Both the position numbers and the translations under genes were made by a program. A stretch of DNA of 19,603 nucleotides from JAYRWN01 sp041917975 (lineage in GTDB: Bacteria; Bacteroidota; Bacteroidia; Chitinophagales; Saprospiraceae), in assembly GCA_041917975.1 (NCBI GenBank), contig JAYRWN010000250.1, forward strand, positions 1-19,603, given 5' to 3'. The notes beneath the pieces were generated by a model, which was given only the letters and a program-made list of their open reading frames with translations, was not told the DNA's origin and ran no database searches. This document shows positions 1 to 7,207 of this stretch, one piece after another. Position 1 is the first letter of the stretch, and the number at the start of each line of letters is the position of its first letter.

Positions 1-126
1 AAAGGTATTAAGGGTAATCGCATCGAAACCGAAGGCTGGGGGCAGGATAAACCCATCGTGGCTAATGATACTGAAGAAGGGAAAGCGATGAATCGTCGCG
101 TAGAAGTGTACATCACCAAGAAATAA
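1..126 (+). CDS. OmpA-family protein, C-terminal end (partial)
   Basis: This frame is open from the first base and stops at TAA 124-126, so only the last 41 residues of the protein are present. The visible end reads GWGQDKPIVAND followed by MNRRVEVYI. The tryptophan-glycine segment followed by an N-R-R-V-E strand is the typical end of the OmpA C-terminal peptidoglycan-binding domain (OmpA_C family), which anchors outer-membrane or lipoprotein partners to the cell wall. In the family the arginine of the NRR motif helps bind diaminopimelate. Everything upstream (signal peptide, possible TPR or PD40 repeats common in Bacteroidota versions) lies outside the window, so the full protein type cannot be stated. 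A strong terminator follows 37 bases later, so this is the end of its transcript. Confidence 0.8.
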   Translation, partial: KGIKGNRIETEGWGQDKPIVANDTEEGKAMNRRVEVYITKK

Positions 127-162
127 ATAAGCCAATTAATCCCCTGTGCATATTCATTGATG

Positions 163-191
163 AAGGCCACCACATGTTGGTGGCCTTTTTT
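163..191 (+). terminator. Rho-independent terminator after the OmpA-family gene
   Basis: A perfect 10-bp stem (AAGGCCACCA at 163-172 against TGGTGGCCTT at 178-187) with a 5-base loop is followed by a run of T residues. It ends transcription of the gene stopping at 126 and insulates the protease gene downstream. Confidence 0.9.
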
Positions 192-269
192 ATTTTGGCT
201 TAACAGCTTAAAGGTTAACATTGGTACTTACAAAAACGTTAGTTTTAAGTTGACCATCGCAACGTTACC

Positions 270-1502
270 ATGTATCGCCTTCACGCTTTTTTGCTAGTAA
301 GTTGGCTGATGGTTATGCCTCAGCCTTCTGGCAGCCAGAATATTGATTTTGATTACCTGAAAGGTCAGTCGCAGGTAGAGATCCCTTTTGATATTTACAA
401 TGGGTTTATCTTGTTAAAAATCCGTATTAACGGCATCCTATCGGCAAATTTTATTTTTGATACCGGTGCCCAACACACCCTGCTTTTTAAACGCATATAT
501 GCCCAAATCCTCGGACTGAATTTTGAACGTCGTATCCCCATCATGGGATCAGATCTGAATCGCGACTTATTTGCGCTGATTACCAGAAATGTCTTGTTGG
601 ATTGGGATGGGCACATAAAAATGAGAAAAGACATTCTGGTCCTGGAAGAGGATTATTTCCAATTGGATGAGATGTTGGGGACACGCATTGATGGACTTGT
701 CGGTGGTGATATTTTTAAAAATTATGTGATCAGACTGGACTACCAGCGCAATGTACTCACCATTTACAACCCTAACGCATTTAAGACACCAGGAAAAAAA
801 TTTGCTACCATACCCCTGAGTGTCGAAGACTCTAAACCCTATGTAGAGGTCGTCGTGCGAATGGATGGACGTTATGAAGTTAAAGCGCGCCTGTTGTTGG
901 ATACCGGGGCCGGAGTAACTTTAATGCTATTTACAAACACCCATCCCGACCTGCGCCTCCCTGACCATACGATAAAGGGCATGTTGGGTAAGGGGTTGGG
1001 AGGATTTTTGGAAGGATACCTGGGGCGCATTGACCAGATGCAACTGGGGAGTTTGATCTATCCCGACATGGTTACCAGCTTTCAAGACCTCGATTCTACC
1101 CTGATAGGCAAGCAGTCTACAGCCCGTCATGGGATTCTGGGCAATCTGATTTTAAATCACTACCAGGTCATCATCGATTACCCCCACGAAAAACTTTACC
1201 TGCACGAAGTACGCAAGATTAAAGACCGCTATTTTGACCGCAGTGGCTTAAATATCTTTGGTGTAGGGGATGATTTTAATCAATTTATTGTGAACAGCGT
1301 CATCGAAAAGAGCCCTGCGGCCGTGGCGGACATTCGCTCCGGCGACATTATCCGCTCGGTAAATGGCATACCGGCAGCGTTTTTTACCCTCAATCACCTG
1401 GCCCGGAAATTCCAGAAAAAGCCAGGCAAAAAATACCGTTTGATCATCCTGCGCAATGAATCCAGGATAAAAAAGAAAATCGTCTTGAGAGAACTGATCT
1501 AA
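270..1502 (+). CDS. Exported retropepsin-like aspartic protease with PDZ domain
   Basis: A 410-residue protein. Residues 1-22 form a hydrophobic export signal. Two aspartic-protease catalytic motifs are visible: FDTGA with Asp64 and LLDTGAGVT with Asp211, each opening one half of a bilobal clan AA (retropepsin-like, PF13650-type) fold. A G-I-L-G-N segment near residue 290 fits the paired glycine-rich strand of the second lobe. Residues from about 325 to 400 form a PDZ-like domain, with KSPAAVADIRSGDIIRSVNG as its core. Such proteins act in the periplasm or at the outer membrane of Bacteroidota; substrates are not known. The gene appears monocistronic, between two terminator or promoter boundaries. 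The start at 270 gives a good signal peptide and no earlier ATG improves it. No Shine-Dalgarno sequence is obvious, as is usual in this phylum. The family call is firm; proteolytic activity is inferred from motifs only. Confidence 0.85.
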   Translation: MYRLHAFLLVSWLMVMPQPSGSQNIDFDYLKGQSQVEIPFDIYNGFILLKIRINGILSANFIFDTGAQHTLLFKRIYAQILGLNFERRIPIMGSDLNRDLFALITRNVLLDWDGHIKMRKDILVLEEDYFQLDEMLGTRIDGLVGGDIFKNYVIRLDYQRNVLTIYNPNAFKTPGKKFATIPLSVEDSKPYVEVVVRMDGRYEVKARLLLDTGAGVTLMLFTNTHPDLRLPDHTIKGMLGKGLGGFLEGYLGRIDQMQLGSLIYPDMVTSFQDLDSTLIGKQSTARHGILGNLILNHYQVIIDYPHEKLYLHEVRKIKDRYFDRSGLNIFGVGDDFNQFIVNSVIEKSPAAVADIRSGDIIRSVNGIPAAFFTLNHLARKFQKKPGKKYRLIILRNESRIKKKIVLRELI

Positions 1503-1575
1503 GCCAAAACCACAATAAAGACCTGCTTCGCCCTAACGACCTTATCCAATTGGAGAATATTTTTTAATTAAACTC

Positions 1576-1605
1576 TTGATTATCTGTAATAAGGTCATAT
1601 CTTTG
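1576..1605 (+). promoter_or_regulatory. Bacteroidota-type promoter for rplU-rpmA
   Basis: A -33 TTG (1576-1578) and a perfect TAnnTTTG -7 box, TATCTTTG (1598-1605), are separated by 19 bases. This matches the established Bacteroidota primary-sigma consensus. It predicts a start near 1612 and a leader of about 36 bases before the L21 start codon. Confidence 0.8.
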
Positions 1606-1647
1606 CAAACCATTTTTAAGTGTATAGAAAATCATTAAGAAAATATC

Positions 1648-1956
1648 ATGGTTGCTATTGTAAATATCGCTGGACAACAGTTCAAAGTAAAAGAAGGCCA
1701 GGAAATCTTTGTACACCGGTTAGATGCAGCCCAAGGCCATCAGGTGAGTTTCGATGAAGTGTTGCTGGTAGAAAACGGTGACCACGTGCAGGTAGGTAAA
1801 CCCACCTTGCCCGCTTCCATCCAAGCCACTGTTTTGGACCATGTGAAAGGTGACAAAATCATCGTGTTTAAAAAACTGCGCCGCAAAGGTTATAAAGTAA
1901 AAAACGGACATAGACAGTCCTTTACCAAAATAAAGATTGAATCAATAACGCTTTAA
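1648..1956 (+). CDS. rplU: 50S ribosomal protein L21
   Basis: A 102-residue protein, the normal length for bacterial L21. It has the N-terminal AIVNIAGQQFKVKEGQ strand region and the C-terminal signature FKKLRRKGYKVKNGHRQ followed by FTKIKIESI, which contacts 23S rRNA. L21 binds 23S rRNA domain II and is needed for assembly of the 50S subunit. It is the first gene of a two-gene operon: the L27 gene starts 15 bases after its stop, the standard rplU-rpmA order in bacteria. Unlike the L21 proteins of some Alphaproteobacteria and Bacteroidota, this one has no C-terminal extension; the extension is on L27 instead. Confidence 0.97.
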   Translation: MVAIVNIAGQQFKVKEGQEIFVHRLDAAQGHQVSFDEVLLVENGDHVQVGKPTLPASIQATVLDHVKGDKIIVFKKLRRKGYKVKNGHRQSFTKIKIESITL

Positions 1957-1971
1957 AAAACAGAACTGATC

Positions 1972-2631
1972 ATGGCTCATAAAAAAGGTGAAGGTAGTTC
2001 AGAAAACGGAAGAGATAGTAATAGTAAACGGTTAGGTGTAAAACTGTTCGGTGGCCAATTAGCCATCCCCGGTAACATCATCATTCGCCAAAAAGGCACC
2101 AAATACCATCCGGGTAAAAACGTAGGCATGGGTAAAGATTTTACCATCTTCTCCATGACTGAAGGCACGGTGCAGTTTCAAACGAAAAAGAATGACCGCG
2201 TTTATGTCAGCGTCATGCCGTTCCCTACCGAAGTGGTAGAAACCATAGCTGCTCCTCTCCCAAAATCAACCCCTAAAGTGGAAGTTGCTCCAAAAGCAGA
2301 ACCGAAAATAGTAGCGCAAGAACCGGTAATAGAAGTCAAGGCTACTCCTGTTCCGGATCCGGAAGCTTTTGATGCCGAACAAGGTAAAAGTGTTTTGTTG
2401 GGTGCCATTGGTACAGCTTCTGCCGACCAAAAAGATAACCTGAAAGATATAAAAGGAATTGGTCCTAAACTGGAAGAAATGCTTCATTCCATCGGTATAT
2501 ACACCTTCGCCCAGGTTAGTAAAATGGGTGATGCCGAATATGACCTGGTTGACTCTTTGATCACCGCCTTTAAAGGTCGCGCCAAACGCGACAACTGGGC
2601 AGCTCAGGCCAAAGAACTTATGAATAAATAG
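1972..2631 (+). CDS. rpmA: 50S ribosomal protein L27 fused to a C-terminal helix-hairpin-helix domain
   Basis: Residues 1-88 are a standard L27: MAHKKGEGSS, NGRDSNSKRLGVK and KYHPGKNVGMGKDFTIF. There is no N-terminal leader needing removal before the conserved AHKK tail that reaches the peptidyl-transferase centre. L27 is normally about 85-90 residues, whereas this one has 219. Residues 89-150 are a Pro/Glu/Val/Ala-rich linker. Residues 155-219 form a compact helical domain starting DNLKDIKGIGPKLEEML and ending in FKGRAKRDNWAAQAKEL. The G162-I-G-P turn is a helix-hairpin-helix nucleic-acid-binding signature. The same module (GIGPKLE, TFAQ, FKGR..RDNW..QAK) is, from my knowledge, found at the C-terminus of L21 and NuoE in Alphaproteobacteria. 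The frame is open throughout with uniform composition, so this is a real fusion and not a readthrough. The gene is second in the rplU operon and is followed by a terminator. Confidence 0.93.
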   Translation: MAHKKGEGSSENGRDSNSKRLGVKLFGGQLAIPGNIIIRQKGTKYHPGKNVGMGKDFTIFSMTEGTVQFQTKKNDRVYVSVMPFPTEVVETIAAPLPKSTPKVEVAPKAEPKIVAQEPVIEVKATPVPDPEAFDAEQGKSVLLGAIGTASADQKDNLKDIKGIGPKLEEMLHSIGIYTFAQVSKMGDAEYDLVDSLITAFKGRAKRDNWAAQAKELMNK

Positions 2632-2660
2632 TCGATTAATCCTTAATCTAACTTATAACC

Positions 2661-2693
2661 AAAGCCCTGGAGTAAAATTCCGGGGCTTTATAT
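2661..2693. terminator. Shared terminator between convergent rpmA and the BatE-type gene
   Basis: A 10-bp stem (2661-2670 AAAGCCCTGG against 2680-2689 CCGGGGCTTT, with one T-G wobble) and a 9-base loop are followed on the plus strand by an AT-rich tail. It lies between the rpmA stop and the minus-strand stop codon at 2688, which it overlaps by two bases. It probably serves rpmA mainly and may act in both directions. Confidence 0.75.
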
Positions 2694-3437
2694 TTTAATG
2701 ATTTCTTCGGGACGTAGCCAGCCGGTTTCTTTATTAGGCAGTTCCACCTTTTGCCAGCGGTTGAGCGTATCCACCATGGTAACTTTCAGCCCGGCATGTA
2801 GTTTAAATAATTCAGCACTTTGAGCATCCGGAGCAGCCCGCAATACGACTTCTTGGGGAATGATTATACCCTGCTGATGGTGCTGATGCAGATATTGTCT
2901 AATCCAGCCTAGACCAGTGACCGTAATCCAGGTCAGCCCTAAACTTCCTAATGCTACCACCAGCCACATACGGGATAATTTTTGCCACCAGAAAGCCATT
3001 AAAACTATGACGATCACCCAGGCAAAACCCACCGAACACCACATCCAGGCTGTAGCACTCCAGCTTAAGCTGAAGGACTTTATCCACCGCCAGATGAAAA
3101 AATCCGGAATAATCAAAAAATCGTCAGCACACTTGCTCCTGGCTATTTCCAGGTTTTGTCGTAAAATGTGATTATGGGGCTCTATCCTGCTGGCTTTCTC
3201 GAAATAAAGTATGCTCCGGCCCAGATCATTTAATGCGTAATAGGTATTACCCAAATTATAATACAAAGCGGCATCTTGATAACCTTCTCGCTCCATAGCT
3301 GAAAACAGGTCGCGTGCCTCACTATATTGCCCATTCTTATACGCGTTTATCGCATTATCGAACGGTGTTTGACCCCACAGTGAAACATAGGCCCATAGTC
3401 CCAACCCAAAGGCAATAATTAAGCGGATTGACTTCAT
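2688..3437 (-). CDS. BatE-type TPR protein with two membrane helices and an SH3-like domain
   Basis: A 249-residue protein. Residues 1-22 are a signal peptide. Residues 25-100 carry TPR helices (ALYYNLGNTYYALNDLGRSI and YFEKASRIEPHNHILRQNLE). Two membrane helices lie at about 128-150 and 157-178. The C-terminal part (about 191-247) is a bacterial SH3-like domain (VVLRAAPDAQSAELFKLHAG, ending TGWLRPEEI). This order is that of BatE, the last protein of the Bacteroidota Bat (aerotolerance-associated) operon with MoxR and von Willebrand proteins. Here none of the other bat genes are present; the gene instead follows the OstA-like gene with only two bases between stop and start, so the two are almost certainly co-transcribed and possibly translationally coupled. 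The function is unknown beyond envelope scaffolding, and the symbol batE is left out because the operon context is missing. Confidence 0.75.
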   Translation of the reverse strand: MKSIRLIIAFGLGLWAYVSLWGQTPFDNAINAYKNGQYSEARDLFSAMEREGYQDAALYYNLGNTYYALNDLGRSILYFEKASRIEPHNHILRQNLEIARSKCADDFLIIPDFFIWRWIKSFSLSWSATAWMWCSVGFAWVIVIVLMAFWWQKLSRMWLVVALGSLGLTWITVTGLGWIRQYLHQHHQQGIIIPQEVVLRAAPDAQSAELFKLHAGLKVTMVDTLNRWQKVELPNKETGWLRPEEIIKI

Positions 3438-3439
3438 CT

Positions 3440-5266
3440 TTACAATTCGTGTTTGGATTTAGGTCGAATATTAAATCTCCAGTCAAAGCCCTCTATGCGC
3501 AGAGCCTGGTGATCAGCATGGTTCATCGGGTAAAATGCAGAATTGGTAGCCCCATATTTACGTACATAACTCACCCCTTCATCTATAAATTCAATGGTTA
3601 TGCGGCTACAATCGGATCGGTCCACGCCAATATAGGCGTCTTCTTCATCCAGCACATAATACAGAGTCTCTGCATTGCCGTTCACCTGCACATCGTGCAG
3701 CGCCCCATCCATGATTTTAGCATGGATGAGCCGTCCTTTAATTTGATTAAAAAAGAGTTCATCAATCGTATTGATAATAAACGCATTCTGTAAAAGGGCA
3801 AGCCGGTCTAATTTGTTATTGGCTACAAACAATTGGATGGTATCTCCGGTAAGTTGGGTGCTGTCATTCCAAACGATGGGATCCCGGTAAAGGGTAAAAG
3901 TGGAATCGAACTCCTGATAGGCCAACGAATCGCAGAGACCCTGCAAATTGCTTCTAAAAATCCGTACATCGTGGTAAGCCAGCAACACATGTAGACTATC
4001 CTCCGGTTGGTTTTTCTGATAGATCAGCGTGTCAGCCCGTACAAATAGCGAATCTTCATCCACGATAGACACTAACCATGGTCTTTCATTCAGCCCCATG
4101 GCTTGCAGATAATCTGTATCCCGGTTATAAGACATGGTGTCACACCGTATCAACAAGTGGTTGACCGTGTCCTGCCAGATCACTTTACCGAAAGCAATAC
4201 CAGTACCTGAGGATTGTGAAAACACAGAATAATCTGCTTCCAGGATTTGGTTGCGATCACTAAATATGCTGCGTTCCTGAAGGACAAAAGAGTCCTGCCG
4301 GGCAGCATAAAAAATATTGTTAGAACTCACCTGGCGCAGGCTGTCCTGAAAAACAGCATGACCTTGGATGTAGACAAATTCAGTATCCTCATGATATCTT
4401 AAATAATCCGAAGTCAGGTGCCGGTCACCTTCCTGGTACTGCACTCTGCCTTGCATTTCTATCAGTTGAGCTTTCCGGTTATAAGTAATAACATCCGCTT
4501 TGGCTTGTTTGGCGGTGTCGATAAATTCGGCATTTTGTGCAAATTGAGCTATTTCCTGTTCGATATCATAATAACCCGCTTCACAATAGATGCGTTTACT
4601 GCCCTGATGAATGACTGTAGGCGCAATGAATTTGGCGGTTTTAATAGCTGTCCAATATTCGAGGGAATCCGTACGCATGGTAAAATCCTCCCCACTTACT
4701 CGCACCGAATCCCGAAAACGGGCTATATCATCCTGGACAAAGTAAGTCCCGGCATGTGAGGATAAAAATGTGCCCTGGTCATGCAGGGTTGCTCCCTGAT
4801 CATAGATGGCGATCCGTGGAGTTAAATAATATTTCAGACTATTGGTGAATAATTTTTGGCTACCATTTTCCAGGATAACATCCCCATATAAATCCGCTTC
4901 TTTTAGAATCCCCTGATAAATCAATGTATCGGCAAAGACCCGCACACTATCGTGTTGTTGAATAACCACATTCCCGTATGCAGATAGGAGCACACTATCT
5001 TTTATATAAGCACTGTCGCAAAACATATACACGGAATCTTGATAAAGGATCACCTTACCGGTATAAATTTGTTCAGTACTACTTCCATCAGGTTTTATAC
5101 GCCACTCCTGATTATCAGCATGGATAATGAATATGGTGGTATCGTTTTGATTTTCAGCTTCTACCTCCCTGGATAGTGGTGCTGTGCTTAAGGGTGTGTA
5201 CGCAGACCAGGCTGCTATAATACACAGCAGACTCAACAGCAGACCAATTAAGCGCGCAATGATCAT
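3440..5266 (-). CDS. OstA/LptA-like periplasmic protein
   Basis: A 608-residue protein with an N-terminal hydrophobic signal or anchor at residues 4-20. The rest is a long series of short beta strands in the OstA_N/LptA pattern, such as SAYGNVVIQQHDSVRVFADT followed by LIYQG and LYGDV. Repeats of the type D-(S/T)-L-x-Y and G-x-V-x-x-x-(D/Q) recur along most of the chain. This is the large OstA-like family of Bacteroidota (PF13100-type). By analogy with LptA/LptD it is expected to form a beta-jellyroll bridge that carries lipopolysaccharide across the periplasm. It is much longer than Escherichia coli LptA (about 185 residues) and has no visible LptD-type outer-membrane barrel. It is first in a two-gene unit with the BatE-type gene. 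The start at 5266 gives a clean signal sequence. Family confidence is high; a role in LPS transport is inferred. Confidence 0.85.
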   Translation of the reverse strand: MIIARLIGLLLSLLCIIAAWSAYTPLSTAPLSREVEAENQNDTTIFIIHADNQEWRIKPDGSSTEQIYTGKVILYQDSVYMFCDSAYIKDSVLLSAYGNVVIQQHDSVRVFADTLIYQGILKEADLYGDVILENGSQKLFTNSLKYYLTPRIAIYDQGATLHDQGTFLSSHAGTYFVQDDIARFRDSVRVSGEDFTMRTDSLEYWTAIKTAKFIAPTVIHQGSKRIYCEAGYYDIEQEIAQFAQNAEFIDTAKQAKADVITYNRKAQLIEMQGRVQYQEGDRHLTSDYLRYHEDTEFVYIQGHAVFQDSLRQVSSNNIFYAARQDSFVLQERSIFSDRNQILEADYSVFSQSSGTGIAFGKVIWQDTVNHLLIRCDTMSYNRDTDYLQAMGLNERPWLVSIVDEDSLFVRADTLIYQKNQPEDSLHVLLAYHDVRIFRSNLQGLCDSLAYQEFDSTFTLYRDPIVWNDSTQLTGDTIQLFVANNKLDRLALLQNAFIINTIDELFFNQIKGRLIHAKIMDGALHDVQVNGNAETLYYVLDEEDAYIGVDRSDCSRITIEFIDEGVSYVRKYGATNSAFYPMNHADHQALRIEGFDWRFNIRPKSKHEL

Positions 5267-5405
5267 GGAAGTTTATCGTCTCAGCTTATAAAACGCGTAA
5301 AAATAATAAACGATTCTTAAAGCGCTGTTAAAGCCACTGAATCCAGCAAAAGTGCTGATAATGACTTAGCTCTGCCAGAGCGACATATATACGGATCACT
5401 TATAA

Positions 5406-5413
5406 TACTTTTG
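5406..5413 (+). promoter_or_regulatory. Candidate -7 box for the DUF4293 gene
   Basis: TACTTTTG matches TAnnTTTG exactly and lies 70 bases before the chosen start codon at 5483. No TTG is seen at the right distance upstream. A second, weaker box, TATCTTAG (5438-5445), lies closer to the gene. The divergent spacer 5267-5482 otherwise shows only a small hairpin and no clear promoter for the OstA-like gene. Confidence 0.4.
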
Positions 5414-5482
5414 AACTTATCCGAATCTGAAACTCTTTATCTTAGTCCCCAAAAAATCTTCCACATAAATTATCTTCATGCC

Positions 5483-5923
5483 ATGATACAAAGAATTCAG
5501 TCTGTGTTTTTATTGCTGGCCGCACTAGGCTTTGGTGGATTGTTTTTTTTGCCTTTTGCCACTTCTCCCCAGCAGGATGCCGTTTTATTCGCCGATTTAT
5601 CCTACAATCTAAAGGATCACATTATCCTGTTGATTCTGGCTGCTGTGGGAGTACTTGGAAGCCTGAGCGCCATTTTTTTATTCCGTAACCGGCTGACACA
5701 ACTACGCATTAGTTATTTAACGGTCATCGCCGCCATTCTTTTAGTCGTAGTCGGTGTAGTATTGTTCCTCAATGGTACGAAAACCTCGACCATTGCCGCT
5801 CAACAAATAGAAGATGGTGCCGGTTTGTATCTTATTCCGGTAATCATAGTTGTTTTGTTTTTAGCCATTCGCGGCATAAATAAAGATGAAAAAACAGTGC
5901 GCTCCATGGATCGTTTGCGTTAA
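5483..5923 (+). CDS. DUF4293 integral membrane protein
   Basis: A 146-residue protein starting MIQRIQSVFLLLAAL and ending DEKTVRSMDRLR, both hallmarks of the DUF4293 family, which is restricted to Bacteroidota. Four membrane helices are visible at about 7-26, 46-67, 77-96 and 113-130, with a short positively charged C-terminal tail on the cytoplasmic side. The frame can be extended upstream to a TTG at 5411, but the family always starts at M-I-Q-R-I-Q, so ATG 5483 is chosen. The function is unknown. The gene stands alone: it diverges from the OstA-like gene and converges with the acetyltransferase gene 49 bases downstream. Confidence 0.9.
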   Translation: MIQRIQSVFLLLAALGFGGLFFLPFATSPQQDAVLFADLSYNLKDHIILLILAAVGVLGSLSAIFLFRNRLTQLRISYLTVIAAILLVVVGVVLFLNGTKTSTIAAQQIEDGAGLYLIPVIIVVLFLAIRGINKDEKTVRSMDRLR

Positions 5924-5972
5924 CCAAAGCTTATGGCAGAGGAGCTTTACCACCATCATCCCGTTTTCCCAA

Positions 5973-6605
5973 TTATTCCATAATTTTTGCCAAGTCGGAA
6001 CCGGTAAGATGTTGAACATTTCTAGTGATTTTTTCAATATCCCAATCCCACCACTTGAGTGCTAAAAGTTGATTTATTACTTCTTCGGAAAATCGTTTTT
6101 TGATTTCAAGAGCCGGATTCCCTCCAACGATGGTATAGGGTTCAACATCCTTCACCACCGTCGCATTGGCTCCAATGATAGCTCCATCGCCTATGTTTAC
6201 ACCGGCCATTATGGTGGCGTTATACCCTACCCATACATCATTGCCGATGACAATATTCCCTTTCTGAGGATAGGATCTGCCATCCATTGCTTGCTGCCAC
6301 CCGTAACCAAAAATGGCAAAAGGATAGGCACTCAAGGCTCGCGTTAGATGATTGGCGCCATTCATGATAAATTTTACATCGGAGGCAATCATACAAAATT
6401 TGCCAATGATCAATTTATCACCAACGAAGTCAAAATGATACTTGACATTTTTTTCAAAATTTTCTACATTTTCAAAATCATCATAGTACGTATAATCCCC
6501 CACCTGGATGTTAGGGTTTCTAACCACATTCTTTAAGAAACACAGCCGGTGATAATTGGCAAGCGGAAACATGGTGTGTTTATCGGGTCCGTTTAAAGTT
6601 GCCAT
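5973..6605 (-). CDS. Vat-type xenobiotic (streptogramin A) O-acetyltransferase
   Basis: A 210-residue left-handed beta-helix acyltransferase of the xenobiotic acetyltransferase (XAT) group. It carries the strong Vat landmarks in order: CFLKNVVRNPNIQVGDYTYY (22-41), FVGDKLIIGKFCMIASDVKF (60-79), IMNGANH with the catalytic His86, GNDVWVGYNATIMAGVNIGD (121-140), YTIVGGNPALEIKKRFSEE (157-175) and WWDWDIEKI. Vat enzymes acetylate the hydroxyl of streptogramin A antibiotics with acetyl-CoA; related XAT enzymes act on chloramphenicol. Length and motifs are complete. The gene is alone between the terminator of the exbB operon and a convergent gene, with no mobile element near it, so it looks like a resident chromosomal gene and not a recently acquired resistance cassette. 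The substrate is inferred from family similarity and could differ. Confidence 0.85.
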   Translation of the reverse strand: MATLNGPDKHTMFPLANYHRLCFLKNVVRNPNIQVGDYTYYDDFENVENFEKNVKYHFDFVGDKLIIGKFCMIASDVKFIMNGANHLTRALSAYPFAIFGYGWQQAMDGRSYPQKGNIVIGNDVWVGYNATIMAGVNIGDGAIIGANATVVKDVEPYTIVGGNPALEIKKRFSEEVINQLLALKWWDWDIEKITRNVQHLTGSDLAKIME

Positions 6606-6641
6606 CAGTTTCTTTTTAATAAATTATCCTTTACCTGGATT

Positions 6642-6673
6642 AAAAAAAAAGGGAATGCATTATGCGCATTCCC
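6642..6673 (-). terminator. Terminator of the exbB operon
   Basis: The stem GGGAATGC (6651-6658) pairs perfectly with GCATTCCC (6666-6673) around a 7-base loop. On the minus strand it is followed by nine T residues (A run at 6642-6650). It lies just downstream of the last exbD stop at 6705. Confidence 0.92.
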
Positions 6674-6704
6674 TCCTATAATCGAAAAAGATTATTGTTC
6701 TACA

Positions 6705-7187
6705 CTAATTAGAAAAACCGGTAGCCGGTCTTTTTTTAGCCGAGTAGTTTACTTTCAATTGGCCTGCTTTACGCAAAGCCGTTTTTACATCCGAGATAAT
6801 GCCCATGGTTATGTCCCCATCCACCCGTAATGAAGAGATAATTTGAGTACTTTGTTTTTCACCGACTTTAGAACGATGCTCTTCGACAAATGCAGCTATT
6901 TCGTTCATCGAGGCAAATTTTTCACCCAGCTGTATGTGGGGAGCTGTGCCATATAAATCCTGATACTTTTTAATCGGCCTACCAATAAGTATTGTATTTA
7001 CTAAAGTCTTCTTCTCCAATTTGGTCAATTCCGTAGCAAAAGGTGTACTGATAGAAACTTTGGTTTCTGAGTCCCTCAACTTAACTACCACCATGAAGAA
7101 AAAGAGCAAAATAAAAACTATATCTGGCAAAGAAGCCGTTGAAATCGCTGGAGCGGACGCGCCTCTTTTTTTGCTAAAATGTGACAT
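6705..7187 (-). CDS. exbD: ExbD/TolR-family protein (second copy)
   Basis: A 160-residue protein with a short cytoplasmic N-terminus, one membrane helix (about 20-37) carrying the key acidic residue Asp22 in SLPDIVFILLFFFMVVV, and a periplasmic domain. In the family this Asp takes part in proton flow through the ExbB/ExbD stator, which energises TonB-dependent outer-membrane transport or related envelope work. The periplasmic part ends with VDGDITMGIISDVKTALRKA, the usual ExbD C-terminal helix-strand pattern. It is the last gene of a four-gene unit: 20 bases follow the first exbD gene and a strong terminator comes next. Paired exbD genes are usual in Bacteroidota and probably form a heteromeric stator. 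No tonB gene is visible in the window. Confidence 0.9.
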   Translation of the reverse strand: MSHFSKKRGASAPAISTASLPDIVFILLFFFMVVVKLRDSETKVSISTPFATELTKLEKKTLVNTILIGRPIKKYQDLYGTAPHIQLGEKFASMNEIAAFVEEHRSKVGEKQSTQIISSLRVDGDITMGIISDVKTALRKAGQLKVNYSAKKRPATGFSN

Positions 7188-7207
7188 AAAATCTCAGGTT
7201 TATATGG

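Noticed and set aside
5411..5482. TTG start for the DUF4293 protein, 24 codons upstream
   Set aside because: The family begins at M-I-Q-R-I-Q, which is ATG 5483; the upstream segment overlaps the candidate promoter box.
5926..5951. Terminator between the convergent DUF4293 and acetyltransferase genes (AAAGCT...AGCTTT)
   Set aside because: Only a 6-bp stem with an 11-base loop and no T run on either strand.
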